From Dickeya lacustris (GTDB lineage: Bacteria; Pseudomonadota; Gammaproteobacteria; Enterobacterales; Enterobacteriaceae), in contig NZ_CP114280.1 of the NCBI RefSeq assembly GCF_029635795.1, positions 1,798,001 to 1,862,000 on the forward strand: 64,000 bases of DNA. The letters are read 5' to 3'. The translations under genes were made by a program, and so were the position numbers. The first letter of the stretch is position 1, and each line of letters opens with the position of its first letter. The notes beneath the pieces are model-generated. The model worked only from the letters and a program-made list of their open reading frames with translations. It did not search any database and was not told where the DNA came from. Below, piece by piece: positions 18,602 through 28,185 of the stretch.

Positions 18602-19477
18602 TCACTTATATGCTTGAATATTATTCAGTGCTTTCTGCCAGTCACTGGGGGAAATATTGAACTGCCTTTTAATTTTCTCACAATTTAATCGAGAATTGGA
18701 TGGTCTTTTAGCTGGTGTAGGATATGCAGAGGTTGGAATCGGTGAGAGACACGGGACAGACTCTAATACATTTTTTTCTTTAGCTTGAGAAAATATTTCA
18801 GAAGCAAACTCAAACCAGCTAACGTGGGGCATACCTGAAAAATGATACACTCCCCATTCAGGGGCTTTCCCACTGTCAATGTAATTGACCATACCAATTA
18901 ATGCTGTGGCAATATCACCAGCATAAGTAGGCCCACCAACCTGATCACTGACAACACTAATATTATCTCGAGTTGAGCCAAGTTTTAACATTGTTTTCAC
19001 AAAATTATGCCCATGCTCACCAAATACCCAGGCTGTACGCAAAATCAAATATCTATCTGCTGAGGAAGCGACCGCTTGTTCACCAGCCAACTTACTCTTT
19101 CCGTATACGCCCTGTGGTGCGGTAGGCATGCATTCCTCGTACTCATGCTCACTTTCACCATCAAAAACATAGTCAGTGGAAATATGTAATATTACCGCGC
19201 CTATAGCGCTGGCAGCTTGTGCAAGATATGTGGGACCATCACGATTAATTGCATACGAAAGCTCAACTTCATCTTCAGCTTTATCTACTGCCGTGTGAGC
19301 GGCAGCATTAATAATATAATCTGGACGAAATTTTTTAACAGTGTCAAAAACGGCATTCTTATCCGTAATATCCAGTTCATCGCGATCAACAGCAAGTATA
19401 TCTGCTTGCGTGGACAGTTGATTGACAAGACAGTGTCCAACTTGCCCTTTACTGCCAGTAATTAATATTTTCATCAT
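18602..19477 (-). CDS. rmlD: dTDP-4-dehydrorhamnose reductase
   Basis: This 291-residue SDR starts MMKILITGSKGQVGHCL and carries HISTDYVFDG, YGKSKLAGEQ (YxxxK) and RTAWVFGEHG. It reduces the 4-keto sugar to dTDP-L-rhamnose with NAD(P)H, the last step of the pathway. Either of the two leading methionines could be the start. It lies 17 bp after rmlA. Confidence 0.95.
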   Translation of the reverse strand: MMKILITGSKGQVGHCLVNQLSTQADILAVDRDELDITDKNAVFDTVKKFRPDYIINAAAHTAVDKAEDEVELSYAINRDGPTYLAQAASAIGAVILHISTDYVFDGESEHEYEECMPTAPQGVYGKSKLAGEQAVASSADRYLILRTAWVFGEHGHNFVKTMLKLGSTRDNISVVSDQVGGPTYAGDIATALIGMVNYIDSGKAPEWGVYHFSGMPHVSWFEFASEIFSQAKEKNVLESVPCLSPIPTSAYPTPAKRPSNSRLNCEKIKRQFNISPSDWQKALNNIQAYK

Positions 19478-19494
19478 GTATTCTTGTCAGGATT

Positions 19495-20358
19495 TTATTT
19501 AACAAGGCTCATCAGATACTGCCCATACTCATTTTTCAACATTGGTTCAGCTAGCGAAACTAAAACATCATCAGACAACCAACCATTACGCCAAGCAATT
19601 TCTTCCAGGCAAGCAACTTTCAACCCTTGTACATTCTCAATCGTCTGAACAAATGAAGAGGCTTCATGCAGACTTTCATGTGTTCCGGTATCAAGCCACG
19701 CGAATCCGCGGCCAAATAGCTCAACACTCAGCGAACCGTCTTCAAGATACATCTGGTTAATTGAGGTAATCTCAAGCTCACCACGGTGAGAGGGTTTCAC
19801 TTGTTTAGCAAAATCTACTACACGATTATCATAAAAATATAACCCCGTAACCGCATAATTAGATTTAGGTTTGAGAGGCTTTTCCTCTATAGAAATAGCT
19901 TTCATTTCAGCATCAAACTCAACTACGCCAAAACGCTCAGGGTCTTTCACCTGATAGCCAAATACAGTAGCACCCGTTTCTTTTGACGCGGCAGTTTTAA
20001 GCATTTTACTAAAAGACTGGCCGTAGAAAATGTTATCACCTAAAACTAAGCAACAACGATCATTACCTATGAATTTATCACCAATAATGAATGCCTGAGC
20101 TAAACCATCAGGGCTCGGCTGTACTGCATACTCAATATTAATTCCGAAGTGGCTTCCATCACCCAACAGGCGTCTAAATCCCTCATTATCCTCAGGCGTC
20201 GTGATGATTAATACATCACGAATACCCGCCAACATCAACGTTGATAGCGGATAATAAATCATCGGCTTGTTGTAGATAGGCAACAATTGTTTGGAGACAC
20301 CGCGAGTAAGAGGATAAAGGCGCGTACCAGAACCACCGGCAAGAATAATCCCTTTCAT
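19495..20358 (-). CDS. rmlA: Glucose-1-phosphate thymidylyltransferase
   Basis: The 287-residue protein begins [18 protein letters not shown], the nucleotidyltransferase signature, and contains [10 protein letters not shown] and [20 protein letters not shown]. It makes dTDP-glucose from dTTP and glucose-1-phosphate, the entry to rhamnose synthesis, and is usually feedback-inhibited by dTDP-rhamnose. Its start overlaps the last base of rmlB, so the two are translationally close. Confidence 0.95.
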   Translation of the reverse strand: MKGIILAGGSGTRLYPLTRGVSKQLLPIYNKPMIYYPLSTLMLAGIRDVLIITTPEDNEGFRRLLGDGSHFGINIEYAVQPSPDGLAQAFIIGDKFIGNDRCCLVLGDNIFYGQSFSKMLKTAASKETGATVFGYQVKDPERFGVVEFDAEMKAISIEEKPLKPKSNYAVTGLYFYDNRVVDFAKQVKPSHRGELEITSINQMYLEDGSLSVELFGRGFAWLDTGTHESLHEASSFVQTIENVQGLKVACLEEIAWRNGWLSDDVLVSLAEPMLKNEYGQYLMSLVK

Positions 20359-21425
20359 TATTTATTCACGCTCCCTAAACGTTCTCTACTATATGAACCA
20401 TCTAATACTCGCTCCCACCATGAACGGTTATTTAGATACCATTCAACCGTTTTTCGAATACCACTTTCAAAGGTTTCCTGAGGTTTCCATCCGAGCTCCC
20501 GACCGATTTTTCCTGCATCAATAGCATAACGTACATCATGCCCTGGACGGTCTTTTACATAGGTAATCAAATCCTGATATGCTCCAACACCAGCTGGCTT
20601 TTGTGGTACTAATTCATCAAGCAGACTGCAAATGGTTTTAACAACCTCAATATTGGCTTTTTCGTTGTGCCCGCCAATGTTGTAAGTCTCGCCAACAACA
20701 CCTTCAGTAACGACTTTATAAAGCGCTCGTGCATGGTCTTCAACAAACAACCAATCACGAATCTGCATCCCATCACCATAAACCGGCAACGCCTTACCTT
20801 CTAAGGCATTTAAAATCATCAGTGGAATTAATTTTTCGGGAAAATGATAGGGGCCATAGTTGTTAGAACAATTTGTCACAATTGTCGGCAAACCATAAGT
20901 ACGTAACCAGGCACGGACAAGATGATCGCTGGATGCTTTAGAGGCTGAATACGGGCTACTAGGGGCATAGGGTGTCGTTTCTGTAAATAGAGAATCTGTT
21001 CCCTCTAAATCGCCATAGACCTCATCTGTCGAAATATGGTGAAAACGGAAAGCTGATTTCCTGCTCGGCTCCAGATGACTCCAGTAAGCCCTAGCCGCTT
21101 CCAGTAATGTGTATGTTCCAACAATATTAGTTTCAATAAAAGCAGCAGGGCCATCAATAGAGCGGTCAACATGGGACTCTGCGGCCAAATGCATCACCGC
21201 GTCTGGCTGACAGCTATCAAAAACCTCTTTTAAGTCAGCGGCATTACAAATATCGACATGCTTGAAAACGTAACGTTCATGTCCACTAACGTCAGCCAAC
21301 GATTCAAGATTGCCAGCATAGGTGAGTTTATCTACGTTAACAACGGAGTCCGCTGTGTTCTTGATAATATGACGAACCACTGCAGAACCGATAAATCCGG
21401 CACCACCTGTTACTAATATTTTCAT
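20358..21425 (-). CDS. rmlB: dTDP-glucose 4,6-dehydratase
   Basis: I start at ATG 21425 ([19 protein letters not shown]), giving 355 residues, the family length. The frame stays open 116 codons further upstream, but that extension crosses the ops element and is not protein-like. [11 protein letters not shown] holds the catalytic Asp-Glu, [12 protein letters not shown] the YxxxK pair. It is the second step of dTDP-rhamnose synthesis and first gene of the leftward operon rmlB-rmlA-rmlD-rmlC-wzm-wzt and onward. Confidence 0.95.
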   Translation of the reverse strand: MKILVTGGAGFIGSAVVRHIIKNTADSVVNVDKLTYAGNLESLADVSGHERYVFKHVDICNAADLKEVFDSCQPDAVMHLAAESHVDRSIDGPAAFIETNIVGTYTLLEAARAYWSHLEPSRKSAFRFHHISTDEVYGDLEGTDSLFTETTPYAPSSPYSASKASSDHLVRAWLRTYGLPTIVTNCSNNYGPYHFPEKLIPLMILNALEGKALPVYGDGMQIRDWLFVEDHARALYKVVTEGVVGETYNIGGHNEKANIEVVKTICSLLDELVPQKPAGVGAYQDLITYVKDRPGHDVRYAIDAGKIGRELGWKPQETFESGIRKTVEWYLNNRSWWERVLDGSYSRERLGSVNK

Positions 21426-21500
21426 AGTTTTGCATCCAGAAAACGAAATATCTGACTTGCTGACCATCAGTTTTTGCGACAAAACCGTACAAATTTTAGG

Positions 21501-21530
21501 CATGCTACCGCCCTTGGGGGCTCCCAAAGT
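21501..21530 (-). promoter_or_regulatory. JUMPstart/ops element for RfaH
   Basis: On the minus strand GGCGGTAGCATG (21512-21501) matches the ops core GGCGGTAGCGTG with one change. A short stem (CTTTGGG with CCCAAGG) lies immediately before it. The element is about 76 bp before rmlB, inside the expected leader RNA. ops pauses RNA polymerase and recruits RfaH, which suppresses termination through long polysaccharide operons, in keeping with the 12-kb operon downstream. Confidence 0.8.
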
Positions 21531-22442
21531 TCGCCTTATGCCTTCGTTTTGTCGATGCACGTCCGATTTTGTTGAAAAAATGGCCAGAAAAAGGAAAAAT
21601 AACCCGCATATTCTACATGCCACAGCAAAGGAGGTGTAGCAGTATTGTGACTTACCTCCATAAGAAAACTCAAAATTCACGCCATAAGAGCTTGACGAAT
21701 AACAAGCAATAGTCCCCACTCCTACTTCAGCACAACAGTCAACCAACACATGCCAAGTCAACACATCAAACAAAGTTGTGACCTAAAATGGAATAAGGTC
21801 ATTCTGGAAATCAGAAAAGTGAAACTGATTTTCATTATCAAATAAAATCATTTGGCGATTTTTAATCAAGGTAACTATTTTCAATAGATAACAACTGAAC
21901 CAAAATAAACATTAAAGCCTTATATAAGTATATATCTTTGTTAACACTAGCCTTATTCACCGAAATCCATAGGTGATAAATTAACATTACCAAATAAAAC
22001 TGACCAATAGAGACATGCATTAACAAAATATTCAATATGCAGTTAATGTTTAAAAAATCAATAAAATCATAAGCATCAATATAACCAACATAAAAACCAT
22101 ATTTGAAAATATATTTCCATGGTTAATTGTTGATTTAATTCCACTGTCTTCATACCTTTACTATCGGTTATGGCAGGATGTTTCATTCACATAAAAATAT
22201 GTATCCATACGCTACATAATTCGAGTTGCAGGAAAGCCAGCGCGCCTGCAATTTGAAGTATAACGGGTATACATAGCTAGATATTAAGCACAATCTCAAA
22301 GCCCCGAGCAAGGTACGATCCCAGTAGAAAACTATTACCGCTATACTGTTTTGGCAGACACAAGCCGTGGTAAATAATCAAAAAACGCAGTCTATGAGAC
22401 TGATTCGACTCTTGGCGAAAGGGAAGATGTTACACGCGTGAT
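21531..22442. other. Non-coding, AT-rich promoter region of the polysaccharide operon
   Basis: About 900 bp without a credible gene lie between the ops element and tRNA-Gly. The operon promoter should be here, but the AT content gives too many candidate boxes to choose one. The palindromic element at 22220-22257 is the only clear structure. Confidence 0.6.
22220..22257. repeat. Intergenic palindrome
   Basis: TTCGAGTTGCAGG (22220-22232) pairs with CCTGCAATTTGAA (22245-22257) at 11 of 13 positions, around a GC-rich 12-nt loop. I recall similar elements between genes in related genomes; only one copy is seen here. Confidence 0.5.
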
Positions 22443-22516
22443 TGGAGCGGGCGAAGGGAATCGAACCCTCGTATAGAGCTTGGGAAGCTCTCGTTCTACC
22501 ATTGAACTACGCCCGC
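22443..22516 (-). tRNA. glyU: tRNA-Gly (anticodon CCC)
   Basis: The minus strand reads GCGGGCGTAGTTCAATGGTA and folds as a full cloverleaf. The loop TTCCCAA places CCC at the anticodon, the T-arm GGTTCGATTCC is intact, and CCA is encoded (22443-22445). It matches E. coli glyU. Its 3' end faces the polysaccharide island. Confidence 0.97.
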
Positions 22517-22601
22517 GCGGGAAGTGAGAGGCATTATAGCGTTATCTGTCTGGCGGGCAAGACAAAACACCGGTTAACTGCGTGTGTTTTGAGCGATTGA
22601 A

Positions 22602-23273
22602 TCAAGCCAGTGGTAACAGCAGTGTTTGATAGCCATTCACGATAACCTGGATAGCAAAGCCAGCAAACAAGACTGCCGATATCGCACTGCAATAAAGCGA
22701 TAAGCGCCCTTTTAATGCGCCGCGCCCGAATTTGATGAGTATCGACATCAGTAGCGTCCAAAGCACGCCGCCTGCAAAAAAACCGGATAAAAACAAGGCA
22801 ACCTGGCTGGATGACCCATCGGTTGCCTGCGCAATCAGCGTGCCACCGACTGCGGCAAACCACAATAATGAACTCGGCGATGCCAATGCCATTCCTACGC
22901 CACTGATAAAGTTCCGCCCGGCGGCCGTCGCCACCACCGGTGCCGATGGCTCTTGTGTCTCAAGCGATAACGTGCGTTGTTGCCGATAGTCACGCCAGGC
23001 GCTACGCGCCATACTCAATGACAACCACAGCAACACCGCGCCACCACCTAGCCACAGCAGCCAGCGAACTGGCGTGTAATTGAAGATGACCACCATCCCC
23101 AATGCCGAGAGCGTGGCATAAATCAGATCGCCAAAGCACGACCCCAGGCCAATAAAAAACGCCGCCCCCACACCATCGCGCAAGCCACGGTTAATGATCG
23201 CCGTATTCACCATTCCCAAATCCAGGCACAGCGACAGCGATAGCAGTAATCCACTCAGCACAACCAGTAACAT
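22602..23273 (-). CDS. LysE/RhtB-family amino-acid exporter
   Basis: ATG 23273, with AGAGGA at good spacing upstream, gives 223 residues; an in-frame ATG at 23303 is further from any ribosome site. Five to six hydrophobic segments are present, and the N-terminal SLCLDLGMVNTAIINRGLRDGVGAAFFIGLGS region matches the LysE/RhtB fold (normally PGP..L in the first loop, here changed). It would export an amino acid or similar metabolite; the substrate is unknown. It lies between the tRNA and lysS as a single gene. Confidence 0.75.
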   Translation of the reverse strand: MLLVVLSGLLLSLSLCLDLGMVNTAIINRGLRDGVGAAFFIGLGSCFGDLIYATLSALGMVVIFNYTPVRWLLWLGGGAVLLWLSLSMARSAWRDYRQQRTLSLETQEPSAPVVATAAGRNFISGVGMALASPSSLLWFAAVGGTLIAQATDGSSSQVALFLSGFFAGGVLWTLLMSILIKFGRGALKGRLSLYCSAISAVLFAGFAIQVIVNGYQTLLLPLA

Positions 23274-23388
23274 TGTTTTCCTCTTTTCTATCAGCTTTGC
23301 CATCAGCCTTGTTATCAGCCTTCATTTATCGTTTGCCACAGGCATCATGCCACGGCTGGCACCATCATCAACAGTCAGGCAATGAAAT

Positions 23389-23427
23389 GAAAACGGCCCG
23401 GCTGTCTTATTCAGGCAGTCGGGCCGT
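23389..23427 (-). terminator. Rho-independent terminator of lysS
   Basis: ACGGCCCG (23393-23400) pairs with CGGGCCGT (23420-23427), followed on the minus strand by TTTCATTT. It lies 21 bp after the lysS stop. Confidence 0.8.
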
Positions 23428-23447
23428 ATACCTCTGACGAGCAACCG

Positions 23448-24965
23448 TTACTTCTGCGGACGCATCGCCGGGAACAGAATGACATCACGAATAGTATGGC
23501 TGTTGGTAAACAGCATCACCATACGGTCGATGCCGATACCAAGGCCCGCCGTCGGCGGCAAGCCATGTTCCAGCGCCGTAACGTAATCTTCGTCGTAGAA
23601 CATCGCTTCGTCGTCACCGGCATCTTTCGCCGCCACCTGATCCTGGAAGCGTTGCGCCTGATCTTCAGCGTCGTTCAGCTCGGAGAAACCGTTACCGATT
23701 TCACGTCCGCCGATGAAGAACTCGAAGCGGTCAGTAATTTCCGGGTTCTGGTCGTTGCGGCGCGCCAGCGGCGACACTTCAGCCGGATATTCAGTGATGA
23801 ACGTCGGCTGGATCAGATTAACTTCTGCAACTTCTTCAAAGATTTCAGTCACAATACGGCCAAGCCCCCAGCTCTTCTCCACCTTAATACCGATGGTTTC
23901 AGCGATGGCTTTCGCACTATCGAATTGATCCAGCTCGGCCATTTCAGTTTCCGGGCGGTATTTTTTGATAGCTTCGCGCATGGTCAGCTTTTCAAACGGC
24001 TTGCCGAAGTCGAACACCTGGTCGCCATAAGTCACTTCGGTGTTGCCGAGAATATTTTGCGCCAGCGTGCGGAACAGTGACTCCGTCAGTTCAATCAGGT
24101 CTTTGTAATCCGCGTACGCCATGTAGAGTTCCATCATGGTGAACTCAGGATTATGGCGCGGCGACACCCCTTCATTACGGAAGTTACGGTTAATTTCGAA
24201 TACGCGCTCAAAACCACCGACCACCAGACGCTTCAGGTACAGCTCCGGCGCAATACGCAGATACATGTCGATATCCAGCGCGTTGTGATGGGTAATGAAC
24301 GGGCGAGCAGACGCACCGCCGGGGATGACTTGCATCATCGGCGTTTCCACTTCCATAAAATCGCGGCCAACCATGAACTGGCGAATACCGGCCAGAATCT
24401 GCGAGCGCACACGGAAAGTGTGGCGGGATTCGTCGTTGGCAATCAGGTCAAGGTAACGCTGGCGGTAACGGGTTTCCTGATCCGCCAGGCCGTGGAATTT
24501 ATCCGGCAGTGGGCGTAATGCCTTGGTCAGCAAACGCAGTTCGGTACAGTGGATGGAAAGCTCACCGGTCTTGGTTTTAAACAGCTTGCCGCGTGCGCCA
24601 AGGATGTCGCCCAAATCCCATTTTTTGAACTGCTCGTTGTAGATGCCTTCCGGCAGGTCATCACGCGCGACGTACAGCTGAATGCGGCCGCCAACGTCCT
24701 GCAAAGTCACGAATGACGCTTTGCCCATGATACGGCGGGTCATCATGCGCCCTGCCACCGTCACTTCCAGGCCCAGCGCTTCCAGCTCTTCGTTGTCTTT
24801 TTCATCGAAGCTGGCATGCAGTTGATCGGCGGTGCTGTCACGACGGAAATCGTTCGGAAAAGCGATGCCGTTATCACGCAACGCCGCCAGCTTCTCGCGG
24901 CGGGTTTTCAGTTCGTTGTTCAGATCCAGCGCCTGCTCGGCACCCTGGTTTTGTGGTTCAGACAT
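23448..24965 (-). CDS. lysS: Lysyl-tRNA synthetase, class II
   Basis: The 505-residue length is the E. coli length. An N-terminal OB-fold anticodon-binding domain (residues 65-150) precedes the class II core: motif 2 [20 protein letters not shown] and motif 3 [12 protein letters not shown] are intact. It charges tRNA-Lys in the cytoplasm. It follows prfB by eight bases in the conserved prfB-lysS pair. Confidence 0.98.
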   Translation of the reverse strand: MSEPQNQGAEQALDLNNELKTRREKLAALRDNGIAFPNDFRRDSTADQLHASFDEKDNEELEALGLEVTVAGRMMTRRIMGKASFVTLQDVGGRIQLYVARDDLPEGIYNEQFKKWDLGDILGARGKLFKTKTGELSIHCTELRLLTKALRPLPDKFHGLADQETRYRQRYLDLIANDESRHTFRVRSQILAGIRQFMVGRDFMEVETPMMQVIPGGASARPFITHHNALDIDMYLRIAPELYLKRLVVGGFERVFEINRNFRNEGVSPRHNPEFTMMELYMAYADYKDLIELTESLFRTLAQNILGNTEVTYGDQVFDFGKPFEKLTMREAIKKYRPETEMAELDQFDSAKAIAETIGIKVEKSWGLGRIVTEIFEEVAEVNLIQPTFITEYPAEVSPLARRNDQNPEITDRFEFFIGGREIGNGFSELNDAEDQAQRFQDQVAAKDAGDDEAMFYDEDYVTALEHGLPPTAGLGIGIDRMVMLFTNSHTIRDVILFPAMRPQK

Positions 24966-24973
24966 GAGATTCC

Positions 24974-26073
24974 TTATAACCCCGCTTTTAAACTTGCTTC
25001 GATAAACTTGTCCAGATCACCATCCAGCACCGACTGAGTATTGCGTGTTTCCACCCCGGTACGCAGATCTTTAATGCGGGAGTCGTCCAGCACATAAGAA
25101 CGAATCTGGCTGCCCCAGCCGATATCAGACTTATTGTCTTCCATCGCCTGTTTCTCAGCGTTCTTCTTCTGCATTTCAAACTCATACAGCTTGGCTTTCA
25201 GCTGTTTCATGGCCTGATCTTTGTTCTTGTGCTGAGATCGATCGTTCTGGCACTGCGTCACAATATTGGTCGGGATGTGAGTAATACGCACCGCAGATTC
25301 GGTACGGTTAACGTGCTGGCCACCCGCGCCGGAGGCGCGATACACGTCAATGCGTAAATCGGCAGGATTGATTTCAATATCGATGTCGTCATCGACTTCT
25401 GGATACACGAAAGCAGAACTGAACGAGGTGTGACGGCGACCACCTGAGTCAAACGGGCTCTTACGCACCAGACGGTGTACGCCGGTTTCGGTACGCAGCC
25501 AGCCAAATGCATAGTCGCCCATGATTTTGATAGTGGCAGACTTGATACCCGCGACTTCGCCTTCGGATTCTTCAATAATTTCGGTTTTGAAGCCTTTGGC
25601 TTTCCGCCCAGCGCAAGTACATACGCAGCAGCATACTGGCCCAATCCTGCGCTTCCGTACCGCCGGAACCGGCTTGCAGGTCAAGATAGCAGTCCGCACT
25701 GTCGTACTCGCCGGAAAACATACGGCGAAACTCCAGTTGGCCCAGCTTGCCTTCTAACTGATCAAGCTCAAGCAGCGTGTCATTGAAGGTGTCTTCGTCG
25801 TCTTCCTCTACGGCCAGTTCCAGCAGGCCGGAAACGTCGTCCAACCCTTGCACCATCTGATCAATGGTATCAACGATTATCTCCAGAGAGGATCGCTCTT
25901 TGCCCAGCGCCTGTGCGCGCTCAGGTTCATTCCATACGTCGGGCTGCTCCAGCTCGGCGTTTACCTCTTCCAGACGCTCTTTTTTAGCGTCGTAGTCAAA
26001 GATACCCCCTCAGAACGGCTGTCCGGTCAGACAGGTCCTGAATGCGGTTTTTTACCGGATTGATTTCAAACAT
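24974..26073 (-). CDS. prfB: Peptide chain release factor 2, with programmed +1 shift and one extra frame break
   Basis: ATG 26073 starts [14 protein letters not shown]. The reading frame reaches UGA at codon 26 (25996-25998), preceded by the AGGGGG and CUU slippery signal, the known autoregulated +1 site. Beyond it the frame matches RF2 through LRMYLRWAE, then breaks near 25601-25603, where GGAAAGCC has one A more than the expected codons for WAEAKGFKTE. Downstream the next frame contains the SPF tripeptide (KSPFDSGG) and GGQ (GAGGQHVN). With both shifts the protein is 365 residues, exactly the E. coli length. RF2 reads UGA and UAA and is essential, so the second break is probably a sequencing error. 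Confidence 0.93.
25996..26010 (-). promoter_or_regulatory. Programmed +1 frameshift signal of prfB
   Basis: An internal Shine-Dalgarno AGGGGG (26010-26005), then TAT CTT TGA C: the same context as in E. coli. Low RF2 lets the ribosome slip past the UGA and make more RF2. Confidence 0.95.
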
Positions 26074-26151
26074 GGTCGTCAGATCTTATAGGTTGTTTAT
26101 CGATGAAAGAATGCATGTAAACCGCGAATTGTAGCGGATCAACGCCGGGGT

Positions 26152-26292
26152 TTATAGTTCTTTACCGATTTTAGCGGCAGCCGCCTGTCGCGTTTGGCGG
26201 GATAAGACCTGACAAATAGTACCGACCAGGATAGCGCCTACTGCAACGACAAAGAAAACGCCGGGGAAAGCCCGGCGTGTATCACGCAACAC
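26152..26292 (-). CDS. Possible 46-residue membrane peptide (doubtful)
   Basis: A GTG-initiated frame gives 46 residues with one strong hydrophobic segment (FPGVFFVVAVGAILVGTICQ) and a basic, alanine-rich tail ending KIGKEL. The composition looks like a real single-pass protein. Against it: no clear ribosome site, a non-ATG start, and overlap with the terminator-like hairpin. It matches no family known to me. Confidence 0.25.
   Translation of the reverse strand: MLRDTRRAFPGVFFVVAVGAILVGTICQVLSRQTRQAAAAKIGKEL
26258..26278 (-). terminator. Rho-independent terminator after recJ
   Basis: ACGCCGGG and CCCGGCGT form an 8-bp stem with a 5-nt loop, followed on the minus strand by TTTTCTTT. It separates recJ from prfB. 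Confidence 0.7.
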
Positions 26293-26345
26293 ATCTATTA
26301 TCGCGAACACATCTATATCGCAAACACATCTATCGCGAACACATC
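26291..26345. repeat. Imperfect tandem repeat after recJ
   Basis: Units beginning ACATC start at 26291, 26309, 26326 and 26341, with spacing 18, 17 and 15; most end in TATCGCGAAC or a close variant. They fill the space just beyond the recJ stop. Confidence 0.8.
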
Positions 26346-26365
26346 GCCGTATTATTCCGCGTCGA

Positions 26366-28108
26366 TTATGACAACGGCCACAGATGTTCTATCAACAATT
26401 GGACGGAACGTTTCCCCCGAAACTCATTGATATCCAGCCGGTAGACCATTTCCACTTCTTTAATGCTCGGATCGGGCCAGATAGCCGTATCGACATTAAA
26501 CGCGATGCCATCCAGCAACGGTGCCGGGCCGGTTCTACCGAGTGGCTCAAACATGGCTTTCAAGTGGCGCTCTTTGAGCAAGCGCGGTTGCAGAATGCGA
26601 AAGCGGCCATCAAACGATGGTTCAGGAAACGCTTGTCCCCAGGGCCCGGCTTCGCGCAACATTTCGGCAGTATCCAGCGTTAATTCCGTCAGCGAAAGCT
26701 CGCCATCCGACCACACCACACCTTCAAGCTGAGAAGTATCAAGCCATTCGCCCACCAGCTCGGCAAAGCGGGCGCGGAACTCGTCAAAACGGCTCTCCAT
26801 CAGTGACAAGCCAGCGGCCATGGCATGGCCGCCAAATTTCAGCATCATACCGGGGTGACAGGTATCGAGGCGTTCCAGCGCGTCGCGCAGATGCAACCCG
26901 GCGATAGACCGCCCGGAACCTTTCAGAATGCCGTCGCCTGCCGGTGCAAATGCAATCACCGGGCGATGAAAACGCTCTTTGATACGCGAGGCCAGAATCC
27001 CCACCACGCCTTGATGCCACTGCGGGTGGTACATCGCTAACCCGAGCGGCAGCGCGTCGCGGCTACGCTCAAGCTGTTCACAAAATTGTAATGCCTCGAC
27101 CTGCATGCCCGCTTCTATCTCGCGTCGGCTCTGGTTTAACGCATCCAGTTCGAAAGCCAGCATGCGCGCCTGGGCGATGTCCTGACATAACAGCAACTCA
27201 ACGCCAACGGACATATCATCCAGACGGCCTGCGGCATTCAGACGCGGGCCAAGGGCAAACCCAAGGTCGCTTGCGACCAGTTGTGAAGCTTCTCGATTAG
27301 CCACTTCGAGCAAGGCGCGAACCCCTGGTCGGCACTTGCCGGCCCGAATGCGCCTTAGCCCTTGCGCCACCAAAATCCGGTTATTGGCATCAAGCGGCAC
27401 CACATCGGCAACCGTGCCAAGGGCGACCAAATCAAGCAACTCGGCCAGATTGGGCTCGGCAATTCCCTGCGCGCTAAACCAGCCGGACTCACGCAACCGA
27501 GCCCTCAGCGCCATCATCAGGTAAAAGGCGACGCCAACCCCCGCCAGCGCTTTAGAGGGAAACGCGCAGTCCGGCAGGTTCGGGTTTATCATCGCCTCGG
27601 CAGCAGGCAAGGTTTCGCCAGGCAAATGGTGGTCTGTCACCACCACCTCGATACCGCGCTGGTGCGCGTCATCAACGCCAGCATGAGATGAAATGCCGTT
27701 ATCGACGGTGACAATCAGCTCGGCACCTTTGGCAGCGGCTTGTGCCACCACTTCGGGACTGAGCCCATAACCATCTTCGAAGCGGTTGGGCACCAAATAC
27801 TGAACTTCGCGCCCGCCCATACTGCGCAGCGCCAGCACCGTCAAGGCGGTACTGGTGGCACCATCCGCATCAAAATCGCCGACAATGACAATACGACGCT
27901 GCTGCAATAATGCCTGTTGCAGCACACTGACTGCCTTATCAATCCCCTGCAACAGACGATAATCAAGCAGACCATGCAGGCTACGCTCAAGCTCCTGCGG
28001 CTGCGTTACGCCGCGCTGGGCATATAAGCGGCGCAGCAAATCGGGCAATGTATCGGGCAATTGTGTTGAAACTGCCGGGCGACGACGAAGTTGGGTGACT
28101 ACATTCAC
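26366..28108 (-). CDS. recJ: Single-stranded-DNA-specific 5'-3' exonuclease
   Basis: The 580-residue protein matches RecJ throughout. The DHH-superfamily motifs are present: VGDFDADGATSTAL near residue 75, VTVDNGISSHAG, VVTDHHLPGE, and the DHHA1 segment GLAMYHPQWHQGVVGILASR with FGGHAMAAG. A C-terminal OB-like domain ends in DINEFRGKRSVQ. It degrades single strands in recombination and mismatch repair. The start is GTG 28108, matching the E. coli N-terminus in length. It is co-directional with dsbC and xerD, as in E. coli. Confidence 0.97.
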   Translation of the reverse strand: MNVVTQLRRRPAVSTQLPDTLPDLLRRLYAQRGVTQPQELERSLHGLLDYRLLQGIDKAVSVLQQALLQQRRIVIVGDFDADGATSTALTVLALRSMGGREVQYLVPNRFEDGYGLSPEVVAQAAAKGAELIVTVDNGISSHAGVDDAHQRGIEVVVTDHHLPGETLPAAEAMINPNLPDCAFPSKALAGVGVAFYLMMALRARLRESGWFSAQGIAEPNLAELLDLVALGTVADVVPLDANNRILVAQGLRRIRAGKCRPGVRALLEVANREASQLVASDLGFALGPRLNAAGRLDDMSVGVELLLCQDIAQARMLAFELDALNQSRREIEAGMQVEALQFCEQLERSRDALPLGLAMYHPQWHQGVVGILASRIKERFHRPVIAFAPAGDGILKGSGRSIAGLHLRDALERLDTCHPGMMLKFGGHAMAAGLSLMESRFDEFRARFAELVGEWLDTSQLEGVVWSDGELSLTELTLDTAEMLREAGPWGQAFPEPSFDGRFRILQPRLLKERHLKAMFEPLGRTGPAPLLDGIAFNVDTAIWPDPSIKEVEMVYRLDINEFRGKRSVQLLIEHLWPLS

Positions 28109-28185
28109 GCTGATTTAACCATCACGCTGACTTAACTTAACCATGACGTTTGAGCCACCACCTTGAGCGATGGCTCAATACCGTA

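Noticed and set aside
21426..21773. N-terminal extension of rmlB by 116 codons
   Set aside because: It crosses the ops element and does not resemble any RmlB; the conserved start is at 21425.
2059..22442. Genomic island with integrase and att sites at glyU
   Set aside because: No integrase gene and no second copy of the tRNA 3' end could be seen in the segment.
25595..25610. A second programmed frameshift in prfB
   Set aside because: No in-frame stop, slippery codon or internal Shine-Dalgarno is present; the break looks accidental.
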